From assembly GCA_945874855.1 (NCBI GenBank), contig CAMCIP010000061.1:1-11244 (forward strand): a DNA stretch of 11,244 nt. The letters are read 5' to 3'. Positions within the stretch are counted from its first letter, which is position 1. Each line of letters begins with the position of its first letter. This DNA is from Brevundimonas vancanneytii (GTDB taxonomy: Bacteria > Pseudomonadota > Alphaproteobacteria > Caulobacterales > Caulobacteraceae). The notes beneath the pieces were generated by a model. It was not told the DNA's origin and made no database searches. It saw only the letters and a program-made list of their open reading frames with translations. Shown here piece by piece: positions 1-8,829 of this stretch. Made by a program: the position numbers and the translations under genes.

Positions 1-184
1 CGGCGGCGGCGTGCAGGCGCGCGACCTCCACCCCGCCCAGCCCCTGATCCAGCCTGTGCGCCGCACGGCGACGGGCGGCGTCGAACTGCTCGCGCAGCAC
101 GGCGCCCACGGCGCGGCGGGGGTCGGCGGCGCGGGCAGCCTCTTCAAGACGGGCGATCAGGGCAGGGTCCACAACACGGACCAT
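1..184 (-). CDS. glnD: [Protein-PII] uridylyltransferase/uridylyl-removing enzyme GlnD, N-terminal fragment
   Basis: This is the first 61 codons of a minus-strand gene that runs off the left edge. The ATG lies at 184-182, and an in-frame TGA eight codons upstream with no start codon between them fixes this start. The visible protein has a VVDPALIARL opening, a helical Arg/Ala-rich stretch with a DPRRAVGAVL segment (residues 21-30), and QGLGGVEVARLH (residues 47-58). This resembles the helical region before the nucleotidyltransferase domain of GlnD. GlnD uridylylates and de-uridylylates PII in response to glutamine and so controls nitrogen assimilation. The catalytic, HD and ACT domains lie outside the window, so the call rests on the N-terminal pattern and on recalled proximity of glnD and mutS in Caulobacterales. 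It is divergent from the CAP-domain gene, with 63 bp between the starts. Confidence 0.62.
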   Translation of the reverse strand, partial: MVRVVDPALIARLEEAARAADPRRAVGAVLREQFDAARRRAAHRLDQGLGGVEVARLHAAA

Positions 185-247
185 ACCGCCGCCCGACGCC
201 GGGCGTCAGGGCTTTCTCCCGGTCCCGTCCCGGTGCAGCATTGCTCC

Positions 248-840
248 ATGATCCGGTGGAGAGCCCTGTTCGTCGCCGCGGCGGCCGTCCTGACCGTCGG
301 CGCGGCGACGCCCGACCCCCAGGCCGATGCCGTGCTGGATGAAATCGACCTCGCCCGCACCGACCCCCGCGCCTATGCCGCCCGGCTGCGCGAATGGCGG
401 TCGTGGTTCGTCGGCGACGTCGTGCGCCGGCCCGGCCTGCCCGGCCTGGTCACTGTCGAGGGCCCGGCCGCCGTCGACGAGGCCATCGCCTTTTTGGAGG
501 CCCAGGCCCCCCTGCCTGGCCTTGCGCGCGACGTCGACCTGGACCGGGCGGCCGCCGATCACGCCCGGGATCAGGCCCGCACGGGCGAGACGGGACACGT
601 TGGCTCGGACGGCTCCACGCTCGGCACGCGCGTGCGTCGCCACGGCGCCGCCCGCGGCATGGGCGAGAACATCGCCTATGGATCGGCGGATGCGCGCGAG
701 ACGGTGATCCAGCTGATCGTCGACGACGACGTGCCCGGGCGCGGCCACCGCACCAACATCTTCAATCCGGACTGGACCCGCGCCGGCGCCGCCTGCGGGC
801 CCCACCCGGTCTGGCGGCGGGTCTGCGTGATCGACTTCGC

Positions 841-847
<7 letters not shown>
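248..847 (+). CDS. Secreted CAP/SCP-domain protein
   Basis: A 199-residue protein. The frame is open upstream, but the ATG at 248 is chosen because it starts directly with a signal peptide: a short basic start (MIRWR), then a hydrophobic Ala/Val core to about residue 20 ending VGAA. The rest is a CAP (SCP/PR1-like) domain with family landmarks: H105 in ADHARDQ, GHVGSDGST (H117), GENIAYG (E140), then DDDVPGRGHRTNIF (H167) and a C-terminal CVIDFAY. The two His and Glu of the usual CAP cavity are all present. Bacterial CAP proteins are exported; their substrates are mostly unknown, so the exact role cannot be given. There is no clear Shine-Dalgarno ahead of the ATG. The stop codon lies inside a 7-bp tail-to-tail overlap with mutS. 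An enzyme or a ligand-binding protein are both possible. Confidence 0.85.
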
Positions 848-3522
<2,675 letters not shown>

Positions 3523-3561
3523 ACGTGGCGCGAGGGTGACGGATCGGCGGGCCGCGCTCAA

Positions 3562-3583
3562 GGCCAAGGCGCGGCGCCTTGCC
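3562..3583. repeat. Inverted repeat between mutS and btuB leader
   Basis: AAGGCGC (3566-3572), one spacer G, then GCGCCTT (3574-3580) form a perfect 7-bp inverted repeat. Flanking GGC (3562-3564) and GCC (3581-3583) extend it with one unpaired C. It sits about 40 bp upstream of the mutS ATG and just ahead of the cobalamin riboswitch, where divergent promoters would be expected. A one-base loop argues against a simple RNA hairpin of full length, so a DNA-binding dyad is possible. No known operator is recognised. Confidence 0.4.
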
Positions 3584-3604
3584 GCAGGGCCCAGGATGGT
3601 CCAC

Positions 3605-3775
3605 AGCCAAACGAGGCGGTTAAGGGAACGCGGTCAGATACCGCGGCTGTGCCCGCAACTGTAGGCGGTGAGGCCGCTGCGCATTCCGGACCTTCGGGTC
3701 CGGCGCCACTGGGCAACCGGGAAGGCGGGCGCAGCATCTGTTGACCCGCAAGCCAGGAGACCTGGCCGCCGACGT
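3605..3775 (+). ncRNA. Cobalamin (adenosylcobalamin) riboswitch aptamer
   Basis: The conserved pieces appear in the right order: TTAAGGGAA (3620-3628), a CGCGGT/ACCGCG helix, GCTGTGCCCGCAACTGTA (3645-3662), GCCACTGGG (3705-3713), CCGGGAAGGC (3717-3726), GACCCGCAAG (3743-3752) and the B12 box AAGCCAGGAGACCTGGCC (3750-3767). GGCGG at 3615-3619 can pair with CCGCC at 3766-3770 to close the domain. A variable arm at 3686-3703 is a 7-bp stem capped by a C(UUCG)G tetraloop. This is the Rfam cobalamin riboswitch family; it senses intracellular B12 coenzyme and lowers expression of the downstream uptake receptor. Edges are approximate to about 10 bases. Confidence 0.95.
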
Positions 3776-3832
3776 CGCTCGCCCCCCGTCCGGGACCAGA
3801 CGGAGGCGCGGGGACAGGCTTGTCTCTTCGAA

Positions 3833-3883
3833 GCGACCCGATCCGTGCGCCGTCCGGGCCCCAGGGCCCGGCGGATCGGTCGC
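3833..3883 (+). promoter_or_regulatory. Long hairpin in btuB leader, candidate expression platform
   Basis: Between the aptamer and btuB, GCGACC(C)GATCCG (3833-3845) pairs with CGGATCGGTCGC (3872-3883), leaving one bulged C. Inside it CCGGGCC (3854-3860) pairs with GGCCCGG (3865-3871) around a CCAG loop. Bases 3846-3853 bulge out on the 5' side. There is no U-run after it, so it does not look like an intrinsic terminator. Control by access to the ribosome site about 35 bases further on is more likely, but which structure belongs to the B12-bound state cannot be read by eye. Confidence 0.55.
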
Positions 3884-3917
3884 ATTCATCCGTCGGGGGT
3901 CGCGCCCGTCCCCGGCC

Positions 3918-3923
3918 GAGGAG
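3918..3923 (+). promoter_or_regulatory. Ribosome binding site of btuB
   Basis: GAGGAG ends 9 bases before the ATG at 3933. It is one of the few clear Shine-Dalgarno sites in the window and settles the btuB start over the in-frame TTG at 3741, which lies inside the riboswitch. Confidence 0.75.
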
Positions 3924-3932
3924 ACCGTCGCC

Positions 3933-5738
3933 ATGAAGCGACTCCTTCTGACCACCGCGGCCCTTCTGGCCGCGCCCTCCTTCGTGCTTGCGCAGGAGGC
4001 CACGCCGGTGGACGACATCGTCGTCACCGCCACCCGCCTGCCCACCGTCGTGCAGGATGTGCCCGGCGCCCGGGTCATCGATGCGGAGACGATCCGCCTG
4101 CGCGGTGCCGTCTTCGCCCAGGACATCCTGGCCGATGTGCCGGGACTGTCGGTCTATCGCGCCGGCCCCGGCGGGGTGACCTCCGTGCGCATGCGCGGCG
4201 CGGCCCAGGACAAGTCCCTGGTCCTGGTCGACGGCGTGCCGGTCAACGATCCGTCCCAGCCGGCCGGGGGTTTCGACTTTTCCGGCTTCGACCTGGGCGC
4301 GACCGACCGGATCGAGGTGCTGAGCGGACCGCAGTCTTCGCTGTGGGGATCCGACGCCACCGGCGGCGTCATCGCCTTCTCGAGCCGCGAGGTCGAGGGG
4401 ATTGAGGCCGAGGCCGAAGCCGGGTCGTTCGACACCGTGCGCGGCCGCGTCGCAGGCGGCGTCGCGACCCCACAGCAGGCCTTCGGCTTGGCGTGGTCGC
4501 GCCATGAGACCGACGGCATCTCGGCCGCCGCATCAGGCATCGAGGCCGACGGCGTCGAGGCCGAGAGCCTGGCCCTGAACGCGCGTCGGGCCCTGACCGA
4601 CCGGCTGTCGGTCGAGGTCCGCGCCCGCCAGACCGACGTCTTCGCCGAAATCGACGACTTCGGCCCGGTCGACAGCCTGGACACCACGGAGACGCGCAAC
4701 CGCTCGGCCTTCGTGCGGCTGCGCGCCGGGGGAGTTCTGGGGCTGGATCATCAGTTGACGGCCGCCGGGTCCGACATCACCCGGACAACCGTCAGTGCCT
4801 TCCCCTCGAGCTATGAGGGCGAGCGCCGGCTGCTGCGCTGGCAGGCCGACAGGCGGACGTCGGGCGCCGTCGCCTATGCCTTCGGTCTGGAGCGCGAGGA
4901 GACCGAAGCCTCTCTGAACGGCGCCTCGGCCGACCTCGCCGTCGACTCGGTCTTCGGGACCCTCCGTTGGGACGCGACCGACCGGCTGACCCTGACCCTG
5001 GGCCTGCGCCACGACGACACCAGGGACTTCGGCGGCAAGACCACCGGCCGGGCGTCGGCCGCCTGGGACCTCGGCGGCGGCGTCACCCTGTCGGGGGCCT
5101 GGGGCACCGGCTTCAAGACGCCCAGCGTCAGTCAGGCCGTGTGCGACTTCTGTTTCGTCCTGCCGGGCACAGCGGTCGCGGCCCTGGTCCCGGAAACGGC
5201 CGAAGGCGGGGAACTGGCCCTGGGCTGGCGCTCGGCCGACGGCCGGTTCGACGGCCGGGTGACCGCCTACCGGCTGGAGATCGACGACCAGATCGACGGC
5301 CTCTTCGATGCGGGGACCTTCGAGTTCTACTACGTCAATGTGGATCGAACCCGGACCGACGGTCTGGAACTGGAGGGTCGGGCCACGCTCGGCGGCGGCT
5401 TCGATCTCGGCCTCGCCTGGGCCTGGACGGACGCGCGCGATCTCGATGCCGACGCTCCGGTCCTGCGCGTGCCCGAACAGGCGGGATCGGTGACCCTGGC
5501 CTGGCGCGGCGAGCGGCTGTCGGCGGCCCTGACCGTGCGGGGCGAAGGCGACATGCCGGACTCCGGCGGCAGGCGGGACGGCTTCGTCACCGCGAACCTG
5601 GCGGCGGCCTGGGACCTGAACGACCGCGTCACCTTCACGGCGCGGGTGGAGAACCTGGCCGATGAGAGCTGGCAACAGTTGCTGGGTTATGGCGAGCCCG
5701 GGCGGTCGGCCTACGTCGGACTCAGGCTGCGCTACTGA
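3933..5738 (+). CDS. btuB: TonB-dependent vitamin B12 outer-membrane receptor (BtuB-like)
   Basis: A 601-residue outer-membrane receptor, close to the usual BtuB length. The signal peptide is MKRLLLTTAALLAAPSFVLA. A TonB box region, DDIVVTATRLP (about 27-37), follows at the mature N terminus. The plug domain carries VDGVPVNDP, then RIEVLSGPQSSLWGSDATGGVI, the typical plug-to-barrel signature. The remainder is beta-barrel with alternating hydrophobic strands, acidic loops and the NLADESW motif near the end; the last residue is the aromatic Y601 expected for barrel assembly. BtuB moves cobalamin into the periplasm using TonB energy. The B12 substrate is inferred from the cobalamin riboswitch directly upstream. 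No btuF, btuC or btuD gene is in the window. The tail overlaps the convergent aldo/keto-reductase-like gene by 17 bp. Confidence 0.93.
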   Translation: MKRLLLTTAALLAAPSFVLAQEATPVDDIVVTATRLPTVVQDVPGARVIDAETIRLRGAVFAQDILADVPGLSVYRAGPGGVTSVRMRGAAQDKSLVLVDGVPVNDPSQPAGGFDFSGFDLGATDRIEVLSGPQSSLWGSDATGGVIAFSSREVEGIEAEAEAGSFDTVRGRVAGGVATPQQAFGLAWSRHETDGISAAASGIEADGVEAESLALNARRALTDRLSVEVRARQTDVFAEIDDFGPVDSLDTTETRNRSAFVRLRAGGVLGLDHQLTAAGSDITRTTVSAFPSSYEGERRLLRWQADRRTSGAVAYAFGLEREETEASLNGASADLAVDSVFGTLRWDATDRLTLTLGLRHDDTRDFGGKTTGRASAAWDLGGGVTLSGAWGTGFKTPSVSQAVCDFCFVLPGTAVAALVPETAEGGELALGWRSADGRFDGRVTAYRLEIDDQIDGLFDAGTFEFYYVNVDRTRTDGLELEGRATLGGGFDLGLAWAWTDARDLDADAPVLRVPEQAGSVTLAWRGERLSAALTVRGEGDMPDSGGRRDGFVTANLAAAWDLNDRVTFTARVENLADESWQQLLGYGEPGRSAYVGLRLRY

Positions 5739-6618
5739 TGACGCGGGCGCCGGCCGCGACGTCGGTCGGCGCCTCCGGCCCCAGGTCGAAGGCGGCCCAG
5801 TCCAGATCGGGAGCGGGAGCATGGACGGCCGCCAGCACGGCCCGCATCTCGGCCGGCGAGGCGATGGACACGATCAGACGGGGTGAGCCCGGCAGCGCCA
5901 GGCCATAGGCCAGGGCCGCCTGCATCGGGTCGATCCGCGCCTCGGCCAGACGGCGGCGCACGCGTGACAGGGCGTGCTCGCGCCCCCTGAAGACGTCCGG
6001 CGCGGCCGCCCCGCCGAACAGGGCGCCCTGGGCAAAGACCGAGGCGACCTGCACGGAGACCCCAAGGCCATTCAAACCTTCCAGCTCGCCCGAGGTCTGC
6101 GCCGACTGGTCCAGAAGATTGCAGCCGACACGCACCACGTCCGGCTGGAACCGGCGCGCCAGCAGGGTCGGGCCGTCATGGACCGCGGCGACAAAGCCCA
6201 GGCGCCGGAACAGGCCGCGCGACTTCAGTGCCTCCAGCCGCGCCCACAGGGCCCGGCCTTCCGAGCCGGCCAGATCCGCGGCGGACGACACCAGCAGGGT
6301 CTCGGCCCGCGCCAGCCCCAGACGCTCCAGAGAACGGCGGGCCCGGGCCTCCACCCGGTCCAGTCCTTCGGTGATGGGCACGGTGAGGACCGTGGCCTCG
6401 AACGGGGAGGGAAAGGGCCAGGCCTGCGACAGCAGGCGCTCCTGATCCCCGTCGGGCCGCGTCACCACGGCGCGCACCCCGCCGTCGGCCGCCGTCTGCA
6501 GGAGCAGACGCAGGGCGTCCTCCCGGGCGCCGGGCGCAGCGGGCCCGGACCGCAAGGGCGCGGTCACCACGGCCACCGCCAGGGCGCCGGCGGGCGAAGG
6601 AGAGACGGAAAGGGTCAC
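5722..6618 (-). CDS. Aldo/keto reductase family protein, probably without the catalytic tetrad
   Basis: A 298-residue protein if started at the GTG at 6618; there is no ATG, GTG or TTG in frame between this and the end of the upstream gene, and the open frame further upstream lies over maiA. The middle follows the aldo/keto reductase barrel: GVRAVVTRPDGDQERLLSQAWP (47-68, matching GVR-x-x-D-T-x-x-x-Y-G-x-x-E in the family), RRSLERLGLARAETLLVSS (94-112), LWARLEALKSRGLFRRLGF (124-142), RVGCNLLDQ (163-171), then PMQAALAYGLALP (231-243). Family members reduce carbonyls with NADPH. Here the Asp and Tyr positions read V and D, the Lys after the next strand is not visible, and the His of LLVHxP reads S. 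It may therefore be a non-catalytic relative. It is 56 bp downstream of maiA and its tail overlaps btuB. Confidence 0.7.
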   Translation of the reverse strand: MTLSVSPSPAGALAVAVVTAPLRSGPAAPGAREDALRLLLQTAADGGVRAVVTRPDGDQERLLSQAWPFPSPFEATVLTVPITEGLDRVEARARRSLERLGLARAETLLVSSAADLAGSEGRALWARLEALKSRGLFRRLGFVAAVHDGPTLLARRFQPDVVRVGCNLLDQSAQTSGELEGLNGLGVSVQVASVFAQGALFGGAAAPDVFRGREHALSRVRRRLAEARIDPMQAALAYGLALPGSPRLIVSIASPAEMRAVLAAVHAPAPDLDWAAFDLGPEAPTDVAAGARVISSAA

Positions 6619-6643
6619 GGACGGACCCTGAGGCCCAAAGCTT

Positions 6644-6665
6644 AAGGCCGCTTTTCCAAGGCCTT
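6644..6665 (-). terminator. Possible weak terminator hairpin after maiA
   Basis: AAGGCC (6644-6649) and GGCCTT (6660-6665) form a 6-bp stem with a 10-base loop in the 56-bp gap after maiA. Read on the minus strand, the stem is followed by TTAAGCTTT, only a poor U-tract. The 9-base sequence AAGCTTAAG occurs on both sides (6638-6646 and 6671-6679), the second copy covering the maiA stop codon. It could weaken read-through into the aldo/keto-reductase-like gene; it could also be chance. Confidence 0.35.
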
Positions 6666-6674
6666 GACGGAAGC

Positions 6675-7316
6675 TTAAGCGGGCGGGTCGGCGTCCGGCT
6701 GGCGGTCGGGATGGGCGTCGGCAAAGGGGGCAAGGGCCAGGCAGGCCGCCTCTACCGCCGCCAGCCCGGGCCAGGGCGTCAGATCCACGTTGAACCGACG
6801 GGCCGAATACAGCTGCGGGATCAGGTGGACGTCGGCCAGGCCGGGCGCGTCGCCGAAGCAGAAGCCCCGCCCGTGCCGCTGCACCAGGGTCTCCAGCGCC
6901 GTCAGGCCGGCCGTGATCCAGCGCCCGGCCCAGGCGTCCACCGCGGCCTGATCCGCCCCGAAATCCCCGCGCAGGGCCTTGAGGACCCGCAGATTGTTCA
7001 GCGGGTGGACGTCGCAGGCGATCAGGGCCGCCATGGCCCGTACCTGGGCCCGGTCGAACGGGTCGGCGGGCAGAAGGGCCGGGCGCGGATGGGCCTCCTC
7101 CAGCCATTCCAGAATGGCCGGGCTCTGGGTCAGCACACGCCCGTCCACCTCCAGCGCCGGCACCATCCCTTGCGGATTGCGCGCCAGAAACGCCGGGTCA
7201 CGCTGGGCCCCGGTGCGCAGATCCACGGTCAACTGCTGATAGGGCAGGCCCTTCAGGTTCAGGCCGATGCGGGTCCGGTAGGCGGCGCCGGAGCGGAAAT
7301 AGCCGTGCAGGATCAT
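6675..7316 (-). CDS. maiA: Zeta-class glutathione transferase: maleylacetoacetate (or maleylpyruvate) isomerase
   Basis: A 213-residue protein, the usual length for MaiA (about 210). It performs glutathione-dependent cis-trans isomerisation of maleylacetoacetate to fumarylacetoacetate in tyrosine/homogentisate breakdown, or of maleylpyruvate in the gentisate route. The thioredoxin-like half has the zeta-class start YFRSGAAYRTRIGLNLKGL (6-24, active-site Ser region), the cis-proline stretch NPQGMVPAL (47-55) and the glutathione-binding QSPAILEWLEE (64-74). The helical half has DVHPLNNLRVL (102-112) and ADVHLIPQLYSARRFNVDL (161-179), both typical of MaiA. The ATG at 7316 overlaps the stop of the FAA hydrolase gene upstream as ATGA, which implies translational coupling. 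The frame extends further upstream, but that part lies over the neighbouring gene and looks like shadow sequence. Which of the two substrates is used cannot be settled here. Confidence 0.93.
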   Translation of the reverse strand: MILHGYFRSGAAYRTRIGLNLKGLPYQQLTVDLRTGAQRDPAFLARNPQGMVPALEVDGRVLTQSPAILEWLEEAHPRPALLPADPFDRAQVRAMAALIACDVHPLNNLRVLKALRGDFGADQAAVDAWAGRWITAGLTALETLVQRHGRGFCFGDAPGLADVHLIPQLYSARRFNVDLTPWPGLAAVEAACLALAPFADAHPDRQPDADPPA

Positions 7317-7966
7317 GGGGCCCTCAGGGTGAAGCGCAAGGGCGCGAGGCCGTCGATCGTCGCCTCGACCCGGTCGCCGGGCTGAAGCGGCCCGACGCCC
7401 TCGGGCGTGCCGGTGAAGATCAGGTCGCCGGGCCGCACGTCCCACAGGGTGCGGGCCTGGGCCAACACCTCGTCCGGGGCCCAGACCATGTCGCCGATCC
7501 GGCCGGACTGGCGGCGCGCGCCGCCGACGGACAGGGCGATCTCCGCCCCCGGCCCCGGCCCGGGGCCCAGGGTCAGGGCGCCGCAGGGCGCGGACTGGTC
7601 AAAACCCTTGGCCGCGTCCCAGGGCCGGCCTGTCGCCTTGGCCTGGGCCTGCAGGTCGCGTCGCGTCAGGTCGCAGCCCACCGCCCAGCCGACGATGTCG
7701 CCCCCGGCCCCGATCGCGGCCACCAGTTCGACCTCATGGTGCAGGTCCGCCGTCGCGGACGGCCAGGCGGGGTCGCCGCCGTCGGCCACAAGGGCATCGG
7801 CGGGCTTGGAGAAGAAGAAGGGCGCGGCGCGCTCTGCTCCCATCTCCCGGGCATGGGCGGCATAGTTCTGGCCGACGCAGAGGATGCGGCGTACCGGAAA
7901 GCGCGCGGATCGGCCGATAACGGGCAGGGAGGCGGGGACGGGAGGGGGGATCAGCCAGTCGGTCAT
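7313..7966 (-). CDS. Fumarylacetoacetate hydrolase family protein (fumarylpyruvate hydrolase-like)
   Basis: A 217-residue short-form FAA hydrolase. It has CVGQNYAAHAREMG (30-43), FFFSKPADAL (50-59), the metal ligands in HHEVELV (E78, E80), CDLTRRDLQ (D99), GRPWDAAKGFDQSAP (K120) and GDLIFTGTPEGVG (180-192). This is the fold used for fumarylpyruvate, fumarylacetoacetate and acylpyruvate hydrolases. With the zeta glutathione transferase translated next, the likely job is the last step of an aromatic ring-cleavage pathway. The short length fits NagK-type fumarylpyruvate hydrolases better than long FAH enzymes, but substrate is unproven. About ten residues usually present between the Glu pair and the Asp are missing. 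The ATG at 7966 has AGAGGG just upstream; a longer open frame to 8092 would cover the neighbouring promoter and is not used. No promoter was recognised for this gene. Confidence 0.88.
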   Translation of the reverse strand: MTDWLIPPPVPASLPVIGRSARFPVRRILCVGQNYAAHAREMGAERAAPFFFSKPADALVADGGDPAWPSATADLHHEVELVAAIGAGGDIVGWAVGCDLTRRDLQAQAKATGRPWDAAKGFDQSAPCGALTLGPGPGPGAEIALSVGGARRQSGRIGDMVWAPDEVLAQARTLWDVRPGDLIFTGTPEGVGPLQPGDRVEATIDGLAPLRFTLRAP

Positions 7967-8011
7967 GCCCTCTGGATAGCAGGCCGCGCCAACTTGGCCA
8001 TGGGGCGGGGC

Positions 8012-8036
8012 GGAACTGGCATGCCCCCGTGGCGTT
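8012..8036 (+). promoter_or_regulatory. EcfG/SigT-type general stress promoter upstream of the DUF883 gene
   Basis: GGAAC (8012-8016), a 16-base spacer and CGTT (8033-8036) match exactly the alphaproteobacterial extracytoplasmic sigma factor EcfG (SigT in Caulobacter) consensus. The leader to the ATG at 8093 would be about 50 bases. A second, housekeeping-like pair overlaps it: TTGACAG (8035-8041) and TCTAAACC (8055-8062), 13 bases apart, near the Caulobacter sigma-73 pattern. The gene may therefore have both basal and stress promoters. Confidence 0.8.
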
Positions 8037-8092
8037 GACAGTCCGGGTCCCCTATCTAAACCGTCAAGCTTGCAACCGCGGGAGCGCATCAC

Positions 8093-8437
8093 ATGGCCAC
8101 GTCCAAGGCACGAGAAGACATCAAGAACGACCTCAACACCCTGAAGGAAGATCTCAAGGTGGGTGCCCGTGAGGAGGCCGAGCGCCTGCGCGCCCGGGCC
8201 GCCGACGCGGAGACGGCCCTGCGCCAGAAGGCCGCCGAGGCCCGGGAACAGGCCCGCACCTATTATGATCAGGCCCGCGTGCGCGGTCGTGAGGCCTATG
8301 ACGACGCTGCCGAGCGCCTCGACGAGGCCCAGCGCTACGTCGTGGAGCGGGTGCAGGAGCGCCCGGTCCAGTCGACCGCCATCGCCCTCGGCGTCGGCGT
8401 GCTGATCGGCCTGCTGCTCGCCGGCCGCCGCCGCTGA
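8093..8437 (+). CDS. DUF883 (ElaB/YqjD-like) membrane-anchored protein
   Basis: A 114-residue protein. Residues 8-88 are a long charged, Ala-rich helix likely to form a coiled coil. Then comes ERPVQSTAIALGVGVLIGLLLAGRRR, a single C-terminal membrane segment (about 93-110) with a Gly-rich face and a closing Arg run, the hallmark of the DUF883 family. In E. coli the relatives YqjD, ElaB and YgaM are inner-membrane tail-anchored proteins made under stationary-phase RpoS control, and YqjD binds ribosomes; whether this holds here is inference. GGGAG (8080-8084) lies 8 bases before the ATG. The stop shares its last base with the start of the next gene (TGATG). The exact EcfG promoter ahead of it fits a stress role. 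There are no catalytic residues to find in this family. Confidence 0.9.
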   Translation: MATSKAREDIKNDLNTLKEDLKVGAREEAERLRARAADAETALRQKAAEAREQARTYYDQARVRGREAYDDAAERLDEAQRYVVERVQERPVQSTAIALGVGVLIGLLLAGRRR

Positions 8438-8829
8438 TGTTCGGCAAACGTCTGATCCGCAAGGCGGTCGCGGGCTCCGCGGCCGCCGCCTGCGCCTTCG
8501 TGGCCGTGCTGGCCTTCGGGGCCACGGTCTTCTTCGGTCTGGCCATGGTGATGCCGGACCTGGCCGCCGCCGCGGTGACGATGTTCCTGTTTGCGGCCTT
8601 CGCCGCGATCATCGCCGCCGTCTTCCTGTCGTCGTCAGAGGAAGAGGAGGAGGTCGAAGAGGTGCCGGAGGGCCTGGCCGCGCGCGCCTATCAGCTGTTC
8701 CGCCAGCGCCCCATCCTGGGCACGGTGGCCGGGCTGGCGGGGGGCTGGATCTTCCTGCGCAACCCCGCCCTGGCCACCATGGTCGCGGCCGCCTTCACCG
8801 AGAAAAGCCACGCCCGCCGTCGGCGCTGA
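8437..8829 (+). CDS. Small membrane protein, YqjE/phage-holin-like
   Basis: A 130-residue membrane protein. After a basic start (MFGKRLIRKA) there are two hydrophobic segments (about 14-38 and 42-65), then an acidic run SSSEEEEEVEEV (65-76), an amphipathic stretch, a weaker hydrophobic segment (about 93-107) and a closing RRRR. The ATG overlaps the stop of the DUF883 gene by one base and no Shine-Dalgarno precedes it, so it is probably translated by re-initiation. In many proteobacteria a DUF883 gene is followed by a small YqjE-type protein of the putative Actinobacteriophage holin superfamily. The position and the two membrane segments fit that, although sequence identity cannot be judged by eye. 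It should share the EcfG promoter at 8012-8036. Confidence 0.75.
   Translation: MFGKRLIRKAVAGSAAAACAFVAVLAFGATVFFGLAMVMPDLAAAAVTMFLFAAFAAIIAAVFLSSSEEEEEVEEVPEGLAARAYQLFRQRPILGTVAGLAGGWIFLRNPALATMVAAAFTEKSHARRRR

Noticed and set aside
11..247. Upstream extension of the CAP gene reading frame
   Set aside because: It would put 79 Arg/Gly-rich residues in front of a good signal peptide and lies over the divergent glnD start.
185..247. GACGCC/GGCGTC palindrome between glnD and the CAP gene as an operator
   Set aside because: Short, GC-only and with a one-base centre; such palindromes are expected often at this base composition.
3833..3883. Intrinsic terminator in the btuB leader
   Set aside because: The hairpin is strong but there is no U-run after it, so it is listed as a candidate expression platform instead.
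3741..3932. TTG start of btuB inside the riboswitch
   Set aside because: The ATG at 3933 has a good Shine-Dalgarno and opens a clean signal peptide; the upstream part is structured RNA.
4533..5822. Open frame of 429 codons antisense to btuB
   Set aside because: No recognisable motif, composition typical of a shadow frame, and it lies under a complete TonB-dependent receptor.
7967..8092. Upstream extension of the FAA hydrolase gene to 8092
   Set aside because: The added residues do not look like the family and cover both promoters of the divergent DUF883 gene; the ATG at 7966 has its own ribosome site.
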